Positions 41,074 to 50,373 are shown, numbered from the stretch's first letter. The stretch: 64,000 bases of DNA from Massilia phyllostachyos (GCF_021044825.1 NZ_JAJNOC010000011.1:1-64000), one strand, 5' to 3'. The notes: generated from the sequence alone by a model not told the origin. Numbers and translations are program-made.

Positions 41074-43134
41074 TCAGGCCACCAGCAACCAGTTCTCGCG
41101 CAGGCCGCGCTCGAAGTCGACCGGCGGCAGCGGCTTGCTGTACAGGTAGCCCTGCACTTCATCGCACCCCGCCTCGCGCAGGAAGTCCAGCTGCTCCACG
41201 GTCTCCACGCCTTCGGCGATCACGCGCAAGCCCAGCTGGCGCGCCATGCTGATGATGGTCCCCGCGATCGCGCAGTCGCTGCCGTCCGCCGGAATCCCGG
41301 TCGTGAACGAACGATCGATCTTGAGCGTATCGATCGGGAAGCGCTTCAGATACGACAAGCTCGAATACCCGGTCCCGAAATCGTCCAGCGACAGCGCCAC
41401 CCCAAGCGTGTTGATATGGTCCATGATCCCCGTCACGCGTTCGAAGTCGTGCATCAGCGTGCTCTCGGTGATCTCCAGCTCCAGCCAAGAGGGATCAAGC
41501 TGGTAGCGCGCCAAGGTATCGGCCACACGCTCCGGCAGCGATGCCGTGAACTCGCGCGCCGACACGTTCACCGCCAGGCGGAACGGCGGCACGCCCGCAC
41601 GCTGCCAGATCGCGGCCTGCGCGCAAGCCTGCTCCAGCACCCACTCGCCCACCTGCACGATCAGTCCAGTGGTCTCGGCCAGCGGAATGAATTCCCCCGG
41701 CGGCACGATGCCGCGGGTCGGGTGGACCCAGCGCACCAGCGCTTCGGCGCCGACGATGCGGTCGCTGCCGATCTCGAACTTCGGCTGGTAGTACAGGATC
41801 AGCTCTCCGTTGCCCAGCGCCTGGCGCAGGCCGGATTCGATGCGCATGCGCTCCTGCATGCCCTGGTTCATGTCCTGGCTGTAGAAGGCCACGCTGCGGT
41901 CCGGATTGGCGGCCGCCTGCTTGGCGCGCTCCATCGCGATGTCGGCCAGGCCGAGCAAGGTCTCGGCATCGCTGCCGTCCTGCGGATACACGCTGATGCC
42001 GATGCTGGCGCCCACGCGCAGGTCGTGGCCGGCGATCAGGAAGGGGGCGTCGAGCGCCAGCTGCAGCTTCTGGGCCACCGTGGTCGCTTCGAAATGCTGG
42101 CGGATGTCGAACAGGCCGACCGCGAATTCGTCGCCCGACAGGCGCGCCACGACGTCCTCGTCGCGCAAGGTGTCGCGCAGGCGCTGGGCGACCTGGCGCA
42201 GCAGCTCGTCGCCGATGCGGCGGCCCAGGGTATCGTTGATGCGCTTGAAGCGGTTCAGGTCCATGAACAGCACACAGCCGGAAGCCTCGTTGCGCTGCGC
42301 GACCATCAGGGCCTGGTCGACCAGGCGCGCGAACAGGGTACGGTTCGGCAGGCCGGTGAGTTCGTCGTAATAGGCCAGGTGGTGCAGCTGTTCCTCGGCC
42401 TGCTTGCGTTCGGTGATGTCGGTGAGATAGGCGATCAGGCCGATCGGCCGCTCGGCCAGGTCGCGCAAGGGAGAGAGCGACAGGCTGGCCCAGAACACCT
42501 CGCCCGACTTCTTGCGGCGCTTCACTTCCATCATGCGTCCGCCGCCTTCGGCGAAGGCATCCGGCATGTCCTCGTTTTCGTCTTCGTCCGCGTACAGGAA
42601 CAGGATGTTGCGGCCGATCGCTTCCAGCGCCGTGTAGCCGAACAGCTCTTCGGCGCCGCGGTTCCAGCTGGTGATGTAGCCCATCTGGTCCATGGTCAGG
42701 ACCGATTCGTGGATCTGGTCGAGGATCTGCGACTGGTGCGCCAGCTGCGCTTCCATCTGCGCATAGGCGTGGGTCGAGCGCTGCGCCAGCGAGTGCACCT
42801 GCATCAGCGATGCCGTCAGGTGCGCCAGGCCTGCCAGCAGGCGCGCATCCTCGGCGCTGTAGCTGGGGCGGCCCGCCACCTCGTAGAAGCCGAACTGCTC
42901 GGACACGCCCGCCACCACCTGGCGCAGCACCGGGCCGGGGGCGATGGGGGCGGCGACGGCGGCGCCGGGCAGGAAGCGGCCGCGCGCGCTGTCCAGCAGG
43001 CCAGCGGCCGCGCCGCCCAGGGCGGCGTACAGGGTGTCGCCGCGCAGGCGCAGCACCGCATCGCACACTGCACTGGAAGCGCCGACGAAGTCGAGCGACG
43101 TATGGGCGGGGACCAGTGCGTGCACGTCAGACAT
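41074..43134 (-). CDS. PAS-GGDEF-EAL cyclic-di-GMP protein
   Basis: 686 residues, no membrane segment. A GAF-like N-terminal region of ~120 residues precedes a PAS domain (ILDQIHESVLTMDQMGYITS), then GGDEF (DELTGLPNRTLFARL, ARLSGDEFAVGL: the site is SGDEF, which is often active) and EAL (VGAEALVRWVHPTRG, LAVNVSAREF, LSLDDFGTGYSSLSYLKRF, IDRSFTTGIP, IAEGVETVEQ, GYLYSKPLPP). EAL catalytic residues look complete, so hydrolysis is expected, with synthesis possible. It overlaps the upstream HDOD gene by 8 nt, suggesting coupled expression. Confidence 0.9.
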   Translation of the reverse strand: MSDVHALVPAHTSLDFVGASSAVCDAVLRLRGDTLYAALGGAAAGLLDSARGRFLPGAAVAAPIAPGPVLRQVVAGVSEQFGFYEVAGRPSYSAEDARLLAGLAHLTASLMQVHSLAQRSTHAYAQMEAQLAHQSQILDQIHESVLTMDQMGYITSWNRGAEELFGYTALEAIGRNILFLYADEDENEDMPDAFAEGGGRMMEVKRRKKSGEVFWASLSLSPLRDLAERPIGLIAYLTDITERKQAEEQLHHLAYYDELTGLPNRTLFARLVDQALMVAQRNEASGCVLFMDLNRFKRINDTLGRRIGDELLRQVAQRLRDTLRDEDVVARLSGDEFAVGLFDIRQHFEATTVAQKLQLALDAPFLIAGHDLRVGASIGISVYPQDGSDAETLLGLADIAMERAKQAAANPDRSVAFYSQDMNQGMQERMRIESGLRQALGNGELILYYQPKFEIGSDRIVGAEALVRWVHPTRGIVPPGEFIPLAETTGLIVQVGEWVLEQACAQAAIWQRAGVPPFRLAVNVSAREFTASLPERVADTLARYQLDPSWLELEITESTLMHDFERVTGIMDHINTLGVALSLDDFGTGYSSLSYLKRFPIDTLKIDRSFTTGIPADGSDCAIAGTIISMARQLGLRVIAEGVETVEQLDFLREAGCDEVQGYLYSKPLPPVDFERGLRENWLLVA

Positions 43135-44296
43135 TGCGGCCTACCTGAATTGCCCAGTGATAGGCGTGTAATTGGCTGTGCCACCAGGCGCCGGGGCTGA
43201 CGCCCGCGTCGGCGAGGTCCGCCTCCGACGGCCGGATCTCTGCCAGCCGCAGCCAGCTTCCCAGTTCTCCGGCGCGCGTCAACAGAGCGTCTTCCACATG
43301 CTCCGGCAGGTAGAGCTCCGCGACGATGTCTTGCATCGACATCTGCAGCAGGCGGTCCAGCAACGAGAACACGCCGGTCATGAAGGCCAGGTCGCAGTCG
43401 TCGCGCTCCCCTCCTCCTTCCTTGCACAAGGCTTCCAGCTGGGCGCCGCGGCGCGCGGCCAGCGGCAGCAGCAAATTTGGCAGGCCGTCGGGCTGCTGGC
43501 GCGCATACAACAATAGCTGCAGCCAGCGCTGCAACTGGCGCCGTCCGAGCAGGCTGATGGCCTGGTTGAAGCTGGTGATCTGGGTGCTGACCGCGAAGGC
43601 CGCCGAGTTCACGAGTTTCAACAGGTGGAAGGACAGCGCCGGGTCCTGCTTGAGCTGGTTCTCCAGTTCACGCGAGTCGGCGTCGCGCGCCAGCAGGCCG
43701 AGCAAGGTCAGGATGCGCTTGCGCGAGCTGCCGTCGCCGCCCTCCGCCGCGAGCACGGGGTCATAGGGATAGTCGCCGCTGAACCAGTCGAAGCCGGAGG
43801 TCTCGCAGTCGCCGAAGCGCTGCGCGCTGTCGACGCGGGTGGCCAGGTGCGGGCCGAACAGGGCGACCAGGCGGCCGGGCGGCGGTGCGTCGAGGCTGCA
43901 GTCGCGCGCGACGGTGCGCAGCGCCGCCGGCGCCTTGGCGCCTTCGGGTACGGCGCCGTCGAGCCAGATGCGGTAGCCGAATTCATGGAGTTCGGCCAGG
44001 CGGCGCGCCACGCCGTCCTGCGCCAGCGCGCTTGCAGCGACCACGAAGCCGATCCGGTTGGCGGGCAGCAGGGCCAGCACCGGCGGCGTGAGGGCGTGCG
44101 GATCGTCGAGCATCAGGAGGCCGTCGAGCGGCGCGATCGCGGCCAGCAGGTCGGGCGTGCCGAAGACCGCCTGCAGGCGCTGCGGCATGCCCGGACCAGC
44201 GGGCACCCGCAGGCACAGCGCCACCCATTCGTTCTGCCCATTGGCGACCGGATCGATTGCTACCAGCGGAAATGCATTGTGGTCGAACTCGGCCAT
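43127..44296 (-). CDS. EAL-like/HDOD signalling protein
   Basis: 389 residues. The C-terminal ~200 are an HDOD domain (LENQLKQDPALSFHLLKLVN, SAAFAVSTQITSFNQAISLL, LGRRQLQRWLQLLLYAR). The N-terminal half has the layout of YuxH/CdgJ-like proteins, where a degenerate EAL domain precedes HDOD, but the EAL catalytic residues are not present. Such proteins work as non-enzymatic regulators of motility or c-di-GMP networks. It overlaps the PAS-GGDEF-EAL gene and is the first gene of that pair. Confidence 0.82.
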   Translation of the reverse strand: MAEFDHNAFPLVAIDPVANGQNEWVALCLRVPAGPGMPQRLQAVFGTPDLLAAIAPLDGLLMLDDPHALTPPVLALLPANRIGFVVAASALAQDGVARRLAELHEFGYRIWLDGAVPEGAKAPAALRTVARDCSLDAPPPGRLVALFGPHLATRVDSAQRFGDCETSGFDWFSGDYPYDPVLAAEGGDGSSRKRILTLLGLLARDADSRELENQLKQDPALSFHLLKLVNSAAFAVSTQITSFNQAISLLGRRQLQRWLQLLLYARQQPDGLPNLLLPLAARRGAQLEALCKEGGGERDDCDLAFMTGVFSLLDRLLQMSMQDIVAELYLPEHVEDALLTRAGELGSWLRLAEIRPSEADLADAGVSPGAWWHSQLHAYHWAIQVGRNV

Positions 44297-44388
44297 GACA
44301 GGTGTATCAATGATATTCAGTCAATCTTATTGTAGTGCTTACGAGAAAGCAACACTTGTATTGCCCCGAGGACACTTACATACAGACT

Positions 44389-45033
44389 TTATAGCCCCGC
44401 ATGTTGTATTGCATAGCGAATCAGCTCGGCCTGGCCCTCGATGCCGAGCTTGCGCTTGATGTTCAGGCGGTGGGTCTCGACCGTGCGCACCGACAGGTCG
44501 AGCTCGCGCGCGATGCCCTTGTTCGACTGGCCGGCCGCGATGAAGCGCAGGATTTCCTGTTCGCGCGCGGTCAGGCCCTCGCCGACGCCGGTGGAGGCCG
44601 CCGGCGGGCTGGCCAGCTGGCGCGCCAGGGCGGCGCTGTAGTAGATGCCGCCGCCCATTACGGTGTCGATCGCCAGCACGATGTCCTTGCCCGGCGCATC
44701 CTTGAGCACGTAGCCGCGCGCGCCGGCCTGGATCGCCTGGGTCACGTATTCGGGGCGGTCGTGCATCGACAGCATCAGCACCGCAATGTCGGGGTAGCGC
44801 TCGAGCAGGCGCGCGGTGGCTTCGATGCCGCTGGTGTTGCTCCCGCCGCGCATGTTCACGTCCATCAGCACCAGGTCGGGCTGCAGGAGGCCGGCCTGCT
44901 CCAGCGCCTCTTCGGCGGAGCCGGCCTCGCCCACCACGCGCAGGCGCGGCGCCGCTTCCAGGCGGGCGCGCAGGCCGTCGCGCACCAGGGGGTGGTCGTC
45001 CACCAGCAAAATAGAAATGTCCGCGTCACTCAT
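44389..45033 (-). CDS. NarL/FixJ-type response regulator next to cstA
   Basis: 214 residues from the ATG at 45033, overlapping the kinase stop. Receiver: SILLVDDHPLVRDGLRARLE, phospho-Asp in DLVLMDVNMRGGSNTSGIE, Lys in GYVLKDAPG. Output: LuxR helix-turn-helix (LTAREQEILRFIAAGQSNKG, LDLSVRTVETHRLNIKRKLG). The pair with the upstream kinase faces cstA across a 208-nt gap, so control of pyruvate uptake is the obvious hypothesis; a dyad upstream of the cstA promoter is a candidate binding site. Confidence 0.92.
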   Translation of the reverse strand: MSDADISILLVDDHPLVRDGLRARLEAAPRLRVVGEAGSAEEALEQAGLLQPDLVLMDVNMRGGSNTSGIEATARLLERYPDIAVLMLSMHDRPEYVTQAIQAGARGYVLKDAPGKDIVLAIDTVMGGGIYYSAALARQLASPPAASTGVGEGLTAREQEILRFIAAGQSNKGIARELDLSVRTVETHRLNIKRKLGIEGQAELIRYAIQHAGL

Positions 45034-46394
45034 GCGTGTTCCTCGAGGTCGATGCTGGCCACCACGCGGGTGCCCTGGGCGCTGGAAGCGATGGCGAATC
45101 GTCCGCCGATCGCTTCCATCCGCTCCATCATATTGCGCAGGCCGATGCCGCGCTGCGGGTGGCCGGCCACCTTGTCGGCGTCGAAGCCGGCGCCGTCGTC
45201 CTGGATCGTCAAGGTCAGGCAGCGGCCGCGCCGCGCCAGCGACATGTCGATGATGCGCGCGCCGGCGTGGCGCTCGGCATTGGTCAGCGCTTCCTGGGCG
45301 ATGCGGAACAGCACCGTGCCGGCCGTCTCGGGCAGCGCGTCCACCGCCCCTTCGACGCGGAAGCGCACCGGCGTGCCGCTGTGGCGGCCCGCTTCGCTGG
45401 CCAGGTAATCGAGCGCCGGGGCCAGGCCCAGGTCGTCGAGCAGGGCCGGACGCAGGTCGTGCGAGATGCGGCGCACCTCGCCCAGCACCGATTTCACCTG
45501 CTCCACCGTGCGCTCCAGCCCTTCCTTGCCGGCCTGCTGCTGCGCGCCGTCGCCGCCAAGGCGGATGATGCCGGCTTCCAGCTGCAGTTTGACGGAGACC
45601 AGCGCCTGGCTGATCCCGTCGTGCAGGTCGCGCGACAGGCGCGCCCGCTCCTGCTCCTGCGAGTCGACCACGCGCTGGGCCAGGGCCTTCAGCTTGGCGT
45701 CGGCCACGCGCAGCTCGCGCAGGTTCAATACCAGGCCGCCGGCGGCCACCGCGCAGGAGACCAGGATCGCCAGGCCCGCGATCCACAGCAGGGTCTCGTC
45801 GATATTGCGCGACTGCTGGGCGTCGATCTGGGCCAGCGCGCTCTCCACGTCGTCGAGGTAGATCCCGGTGCCCATCATCCAGCCCCAGTTCGCGACCGGC
45901 ACCACGTAGCCGAGCTTGGGCGCCGGGCGGTGCGAGGATGGCTTTTCCCACATATAGCGGTGGAAGCCCCCGCCGCTCTGCGCGCGCTCGATCAGTCGCC
46001 GGATGGTCGGCACGCCGTTGGCATCGGTCCAGTTCCACATATCGGTGCCGACCAGCTCGGGCTGGCGCGGGTGCATCAGGCTTGTTCCCTTCATGTCGTA
46101 GACGAAGAAGTAGCCGTCGTCGCCGAAGCTGAGCGAGCCGAGGATGCGCATGGCTTCCTCCCGCGTGGCCGGGTCGCTGCGGCCCGACTGCACCAGGTGG
46201 CCGATCGACTGGCTGGCCAGGGCCACGTAGTGGCGCAGCTCGGCCTCCTTGCTGGCCAGGTAGGCGCGCTGGATGGTGGCGCGCTGCTGGCGCGCCAGGT
46301 CGACCGCCTGCTGGCGCACGAACAGGGCGATGGCGCACAGGGCGACGATGAGAGGGGCGATGGCCAGGACGATGACCTTTTGCCGGAGTTTCAT
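45030..46394 (-). CDS. Cache-domain NarX-type histidine kinase next to cstA
   Basis: 454 residues. Two transmembrane helices (VIVLAIAPLIVALCAIALFV and LLWIAGLAILVSCAVAAGGL) flank a periplasmic single-Cache-2 domain (FGDDGYFFVYDMKGTSLMHP, VANWGWMMGTGIYLDDVESA). The cytoplasmic part has HisKA_3 (LSRDLHDGISQALVSVKLQL) and HATPase_c (FRIAQEALTNAERHAG, DDGAGFD, GIGLRNMMERMEAIGG). sCache_2 domains in known receptors often bind small carboxylates such as pyruvate, lactate or acetate, which suits a divergent pyruvate transporter gene. The ligand is inferred. Confidence 0.9.
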   Translation of the reverse strand: MKLRQKVIVLAIAPLIVALCAIALFVRQQAVDLARQQRATIQRAYLASKEAELRHYVALASQSIGHLVQSGRSDPATREEAMRILGSLSFGDDGYFFVYDMKGTSLMHPRQPELVGTDMWNWTDANGVPTIRRLIERAQSGGGFHRYMWEKPSSHRPAPKLGYVVPVANWGWMMGTGIYLDDVESALAQIDAQQSRNIDETLLWIAGLAILVSCAVAAGGLVLNLRELRVADAKLKALAQRVVDSQEQERARLSRDLHDGISQALVSVKLQLEAGIIRLGGDGAQQQAGKEGLERTVEQVKSVLGEVRRISHDLRPALLDDLGLAPALDYLASEAGRHSGTPVRFRVEGAVDALPETAGTVLFRIAQEALTNAERHAGARIIDMSLARRGRCLTLTIQDDGAGFDADKVAGHPQRGIGLRNMMERMEAIGGRFAIASSAQGTRVVASIDLEEHA

Positions 46395-46465
46395 GTATTG
46401 CGCCGGACGGCGGTAAAAACCAAATGCGCATTTTAAGCCCGGGCCAACTCATCCGCATACGTACT

Positions 46466-46522
46466 ATTACGCAGCGCCTCCGTAATCATGCGCTTGTCGT
46501 GCTGATAATCATGCAACATACT
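46466..46522 (+). promoter_or_regulatory. Candidate regulated promoter of cstA
   Basis: A perfect dyad ATTACG-N9-CGTAAT (46466-46486) precedes TTGTCG (46494-46499), 17 nt and CATACT (46517-46522). The dyad would be centred near -50 relative to a start around 46529, a usual place for an activator. It is a plausible site for the NarL-type regulator encoded alongside. Confidence 0.45.
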
Positions 46523-46602
46523 CACAGGTAGCCTGTCCAGAAATCCGCCCGCAGAGGCTGTCGCGATGCGGGCCACAACAATTCCATCCTCGGAGGAGCA
46601 CC

Positions 46603-48669
46603 ATGAAACGAATGTCGAGCATGCTCGGCTGGATCGCGCTATCGATCCTCGGCGCCTTTTCGCTCGGGTACGTCGCGGTCAAGCGCGGCGAGACCATCAA
46701 TGCGATCTGGATCGTCGCCGCGGCGGTCTGCGTCTACCTGATCGCCTACCGCTTCTACAGCAAGTACATCGCCTACAAGGCGCTCGGCCTCGATCCGACC
46801 CGCCAGACCCCGGCCTACAAGTACAACGACGGCCTGGACTACGTCCCGACCAACCGCTACGTGCTGTTCGGCCACCACTTCGCCGCGATCGCCGGCGCCG
46901 GCCCGCTGGTCGGCCCCGTGCTGGCGGCCCAGATGGGCTACCTGCCGGGCATGATGTGGATCCTGGCCGGCGTCGTCTTCGCCGGCGCCGTCCAGGACTT
47001 CATCGTGCTGTTCATGTCGACCCGCCGCGACGGCCGCTCGCTCGGTGACCTGATCAAGTCCGAGATGGGCGAGATCCCCGGCCTGATCGCGCTGCTCGGC
47101 ACCTTCATGATCATGGTGATCATCCTGGCCGTGCTGGCGCTGATCGTCGTGAAGGCGCTCACCGGCTCGCCGTGGGGTTCGTTCACCGTGATGGCCACCA
47201 TCCCGATCGCGCTGTTCATGGGCCTGTACTCGCGCTATGCGCGCGTCGGCCGCATCGGCGAAGTCTCGATCATCGGCTTCGTGCTGCTGATGCTGGCCAT
47301 CATCGGCGGCCAGTGGGTGCACGACTCGCCGACCTGGGGCCCGATGTTCACCTTCACCGGCACCCAGCTGACCTGGATGCTGATCGGCTACGGCTTCGTC
47401 GCTTCCGTGATCCCCGTGTGGCTGCTGCTGGCGCCGCGCGATTACCTCTCGACCTTCCTGAAGATCGGCACCATCGTGGCGCTGGCGATCGGCATCGTGA
47501 TCGTGGCGCCGGACCTGCGCATGCCGGCCGTGACCAAGTTCATCGACGGCACCGGCCCGGTGTGGTCGGGCAACCTGTTCCCCTTCCTGTTCATCACCAT
47601 CGCCTGCGGCGCCGTGTCCGGCTTCCACGCCCTGATCTCCTCTGGCACCACGCCGAAGATGATCGAGAACGAGACCCACGCCCGCTTCATCGGCTACGGC
47701 GGCATGCTGATGGAATCGTTTGTGGCCATCATGGCCCTGGTCGCGGCAAGCACCATCGACCCGGGAGTCTACTTCGCCATGAACAGCCCGGCCGCGGTGC
47801 TCGGCACCACCGCCCAGAGCGCGGCGCTGGCGGTATCGAACATGGGCTTCGTGATCACCCCTGAACTGCTGGAGCAGATGGCCAGGGACGTCGGCGAGCA
47901 CACCATCATCTCGCGCGCCGGCGGCGCCCCGACGCTCGCCGTGGGCATGGCCCACATCCTGTCGAACGTGGTCGGCGGCCAGGCCATGATGGCCTTCTGG
48001 TACCACTTCGCGATCCTGTTCGAGGCCCTGTTCATCCTGACCGCGGTGGACGCCGGCACCCGCGCCGGCCGCTTCATGCTGCAGGACCTGCTGGGCGCCT
48101 TCGCCCCGTCGCTCAAGAAAACCGACTCGCTGCCGGCCAACCTGCTGGCGACCGGCCTGTGCGTCGCCGCCTGGGGCTACTTCCTGTACCAGGGCGTGGT
48201 CGATCCGCTGGGCGGCATCAACACCCTGTGGCCGCTGTTCGGCATCGCCAACCAGATGCTGGCCGCCGTCGCGCTGACCCTGGGCACCGTGGTGCTGTTC
48301 AAGATGAAGCGCGCGCAGTACGCCTGGGTCACCATCGTGCCGACCATCTGGCTGCTGGCCTGTACGCTCACCGCCGGTTGGCAGAAGGTGTTCTCGGCCG
48401 ATCCGAAGGTCGGCTTCCTGGCCCACGCCAACAAGTTCCAGGCCGCGCACGATGCCGGCACGGTGCTGGCGCCGGCCAAGACGGTCGAGCAGATGGAGCG
48501 CATCATCTTCAACGACTACGTCGATGCGACCCTGGCCGGCTTCTTCATCATCGTGGTGCTGGCGGTGCTGTTCTACGGCGTGCGCACCATCCTGGCGTCG
48601 CGCAAGCAAGGCGGCCCGACCGCCAGGGAGACCCCGTACGTCGCCATGCCGAATCCGCAGGTGCAGTGA
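46603..48669 (+). CDS. cstA: Carbon starvation protein CstA, pyruvate transporter
   Basis: 688 residues with about 16-18 hydrophobic helices, matching CstA/BtsT length. Conserved stretches are TNRYVLFGHHFAAIAGAGPL, VGPVLAAQMGYLPGMMWILA, GAVQDFIVLFMSTRRDGRSL, GAVSGFHALISSGTTPKMIE and LWPLFGIANQMLAAVALTLG. The family imports pyruvate (BtsT, CstA) and was also linked to peptide use. A strong GGAGGA precedes the ATG. The ybdD partner starts at the last base of this stop codon, and a Cache kinase/NarL regulator pair is divergent. Confidence 0.95.
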   Translation: MKRMSSMLGWIALSILGAFSLGYVAVKRGETINAIWIVAAAVCVYLIAYRFYSKYIAYKALGLDPTRQTPAYKYNDGLDYVPTNRYVLFGHHFAAIAGAGPLVGPVLAAQMGYLPGMMWILAGVVFAGAVQDFIVLFMSTRRDGRSLGDLIKSEMGEIPGLIALLGTFMIMVIILAVLALIVVKALTGSPWGSFTVMATIPIALFMGLYSRYARVGRIGEVSIIGFVLLMLAIIGGQWVHDSPTWGPMFTFTGTQLTWMLIGYGFVASVIPVWLLLAPRDYLSTFLKIGTIVALAIGIVIVAPDLRMPAVTKFIDGTGPVWSGNLFPFLFITIACGAVSGFHALISSGTTPKMIENETHARFIGYGGMLMESFVAIMALVAASTIDPGVYFAMNSPAAVLGTTAQSAALAVSNMGFVITPELLEQMARDVGEHTIISRAGGAPTLAVGMAHILSNVVGGQAMMAFWYHFAILFEALFILTAVDAGTRAGRFMLQDLLGAFAPSLKKTDSLPANLLATGLCVAAWGYFLYQGVVDPLGGINTLWPLFGIANQMLAAVALTLGTVVLFKMKRAQYAWVTIVPTIWLLACTLTAGWQKVFSADPKVGFLAHANKFQAAHDAGTVLAPAKTVEQMERIIFNDYVDATLAGFFIIVVLAVLFYGVRTILASRKQGGPTARETPYVAMPNPQVQ

Positions 48670-48875
48670 TGTTCAGCGACCTCCTCGAAGCCGGGAAAAC
48701 GGCAGGCAAGTACCTCGGGCAGAGCATGCGCCTGATGGTCGGCCTGCCCGAGTACGACACCTATGTGTCGCACATGGAAAGGACGCATCCGGACCAGACG
48801 CCGATGACGTACGAGGAGTTCTTCCGCGAGCGCCAGGAAGCGAGGTATGGCGGGAAGCGGGCGACGTGCTGCTGA
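48669..48875 (+). CDS. YbdD/YjiX-family small protein
   Basis: 68 residues: LGQSMRLMVGLPEYDTYVSH, MERTHPDQTPMTYEEFFRER and a C-terminal basic, Cys-containing tail. YbdD-like proteins accompany cstA/btsT genes in many bacteria and are thought to help the transporter. The ATG overlaps the cstA TGA by one base, so translation is coupled. Confidence 0.9.
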   Translation: MFSDLLEAGKTAGKYLGQSMRLMVGLPEYDTYVSHMERTHPDQTPMTYEEFFRERQEARYGGKRATCC

Positions 48876-48895
48876 TGGCGGCGCATTGAACCGGG

Positions 48896-48923
48896 AAGGG
48901 ACGCTGCGGCGTCCCTTTTCTTT
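48896..48923 (+). terminator. Rho-independent terminator after cstA-ybdD
   Basis: AAGGGACGC, loop TGCG, GCGTCCCTT form a perfect 9-bp stem followed by a short T-rich run (TTCTTT), 21 nt after the ybdD stop. Confidence 0.75.
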
Positions 48924-48991
48924 GGCGGGAGGAGATGCGGATAGCAATGAAAAATGCTACCAGATGGAAATAGTTGTGCTACTCTCAATGC

Positions 48992-50029
48992 ATGGAAAAG
49001 AAATCGGCTGTCAAACTGTCCTTGATTGTCCTCGCCATATGCGGCGCCGTCGCCGCCGTATCAGCCGTACGGCCGGACCCGGAACCCGTGCTCGATCGCG
49101 CGATGCGGGCGAAGACGATCGACGCCCTGGCGGCGAAGCTGAACGCGCACTATGTCTTTCCCAACAAGGCCACGCAGATGGCAGCGGTCTTGCAGCGGCG
49201 CCAGCAGGAAGGCAGGTACGATGGCATCGACAACGGCTATCGGCTGGCGAAACAGCTCACGGCCGACCTGCATGATGTTGCCAGGGATTTGCACATGAAG
49301 GTGGGCTACCATCCCGCGATGACGGACGAAGCGGAGGGGCCTGCGCCGGACCTCGACTTCCTCACGCGCCTGGTGCAGCGCCGCCCGGCGGCAGACCGTG
49401 GCGTCGAACTGGTCGGTCGCTTGGGCGACAAGATCGGCTACCTGAAGATCTCCAGCTTCCCGCATGCTTCACTCATGCGCGAAAAATTCGCCGAAGCGAT
49501 GGATGAACTTGCCGGCACTGAGGGCCTCATCATGGACCTGCGCGGGCACCGCGGCGGCGATCCGCAAGCGGTGCCGCACTTGATCAGCTATTTCGTCGAC
49601 CGCCGCACCCGCCTCAACGATATCTGGGAACGCGATACCGGCAACACGATCCAGCACTGGACGCAAGAGGAGCTTGCCGGACCACGCTACGGCGGCAAGA
49701 AGCCGGTCATGATCCTGGTGGATTCCGGCACGGGCTCCGCCGGCGAGGATGTCGCGTACACGATGCAGGCCTTGAAACGGGCCACCGTGATTGGCGAGCC
49801 GACCTGGGGCGGCGCGCATCCCACCCAGATCTATCCGCTCGGAGGACATTTCTATGCGTCGATACCGAACCAGCGCAGCATCAGTCCGATTACCGGCACC
49901 AATTGGGAAGGCACGGGGGTGAAGCCGGATGTTGCAACGACGCGGGATCGGACGCTTGCGGTGGCCAAGGACTTGATGCGGCGCCGGTTACGCGAGAGTA
50001 CCCCGCTGGTCGCTTCCATAAACCACTAA
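48992..50029 (+). CDS. S41-family peptidase-like exported protein
   Basis: 345 residues from the ATG at 48992 (a TTG 18 nt upstream is the alternative). A signal/anchor helix (LSLIVLAICGAVAAVSAV) is followed by an N-terminal helical domain (NAHYVFPNKATQMAAVLQRR) and an S41/IRBP-like catalytic domain: IGYLKISSFPHASL, LIMDLRGHRGGDPQAV, and the nucleophile region ILVDSGTGSAGEDVAYTMQA (Ser249), IGEPTWGGAHPT. There is no PDZ domain, unlike CtpA, which places it with the shorter tricorn/IRBP-type S41 proteins often found as stand-alone periplasmic hydrolases. The general Lys of the dyad was not located with certainty. Confidence 0.82.
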   Translation: MEKKSAVKLSLIVLAICGAVAAVSAVRPDPEPVLDRAMRAKTIDALAAKLNAHYVFPNKATQMAAVLQRRQQEGRYDGIDNGYRLAKQLTADLHDVARDLHMKVGYHPAMTDEAEGPAPDLDFLTRLVQRRPAADRGVELVGRLGDKIGYLKISSFPHASLMREKFAEAMDELAGTEGLIMDLRGHRGGDPQAVPHLISYFVDRRTRLNDIWERDTGNTIQHWTQEELAGPRYGGKKPVMILVDSGTGSAGEDVAYTMQALKRATVIGEPTWGGAHPTQIYPLGGHFYASIPNQRSISPITGTNWEGTGVKPDVATTRDRTLAVAKDLMRRRLRESTPLVASINH

Positions 50030-50060
50030 CCGAAAAACCGTCGTACGCGCCACTGGCGCC

Positions 50061-50173
50061 TACGACTTCCGGCGAAGGCCGGAACCCAATTTCGTTGCGT
50101 CACGTTGGTGGGTGCACGCAAGCGGTGGCGGCTTGCGTAGGAAATTGGATCCCGGCATTCGCCGGGATGACGG
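50061..50173. repeat. Dispersed palindromic repeat, family A copy 3
   Basis: Left arm CGACTTCCGGCGAAGGCCGG then AACCCAATTTCG; right arm GAAATTGGATCCCGGCATTC then GCCGGGATGACG, separated by ~55 nt that contain a second small repeat of GCTTGCGTAGG type. It lies in the 344-nt gap between the S41 gene and the hybrid kinase, which otherwise contains no gene. Confidence 0.75.
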
Positions 50174-50295
50174 ATCAACCGTTATCAGTGAAGACGTAGG
50201 AAGTGGTACGCAGCGTGCCTGACGCCACAATTCCCCCAGACACCCCGTTGACCTCCCTCAACGCCCCCCTTCCCCCCTGACCGTATATTTTTTTC

Positions 50296-50318
50296 TTGCG
50301 GGAATTTGCATTCCGCAA
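50296..50318 (+). promoter_or_regulatory. Hairpin and AAAGGAGG just upstream of the hybrid kinase
   Basis: TTGCGGGAAT, a four-base loop and ATTCCGCAA form an imperfect stem, followed directly by AAAGGAGG (50317-50324). The ribosome site lies 49 nt from the ATG chosen for the kinase, and no good start codon lies at normal spacing, so it may mark an unusual start, a leader peptide or a translational control element. Confidence 0.35.
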
Positions 50319-50373
50319 AGGAGGCCCTGCTTCGTCCGTTGCAGGTCTGCTCCGCCGTGCCTGCGGGATCAGC

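Noticed and set aside
46639..48609. 656-residue open frame opposite cstA
   Set aside because: Highly charged, His/Gln/Asp-rich antisense of transmembrane codons; no domain.
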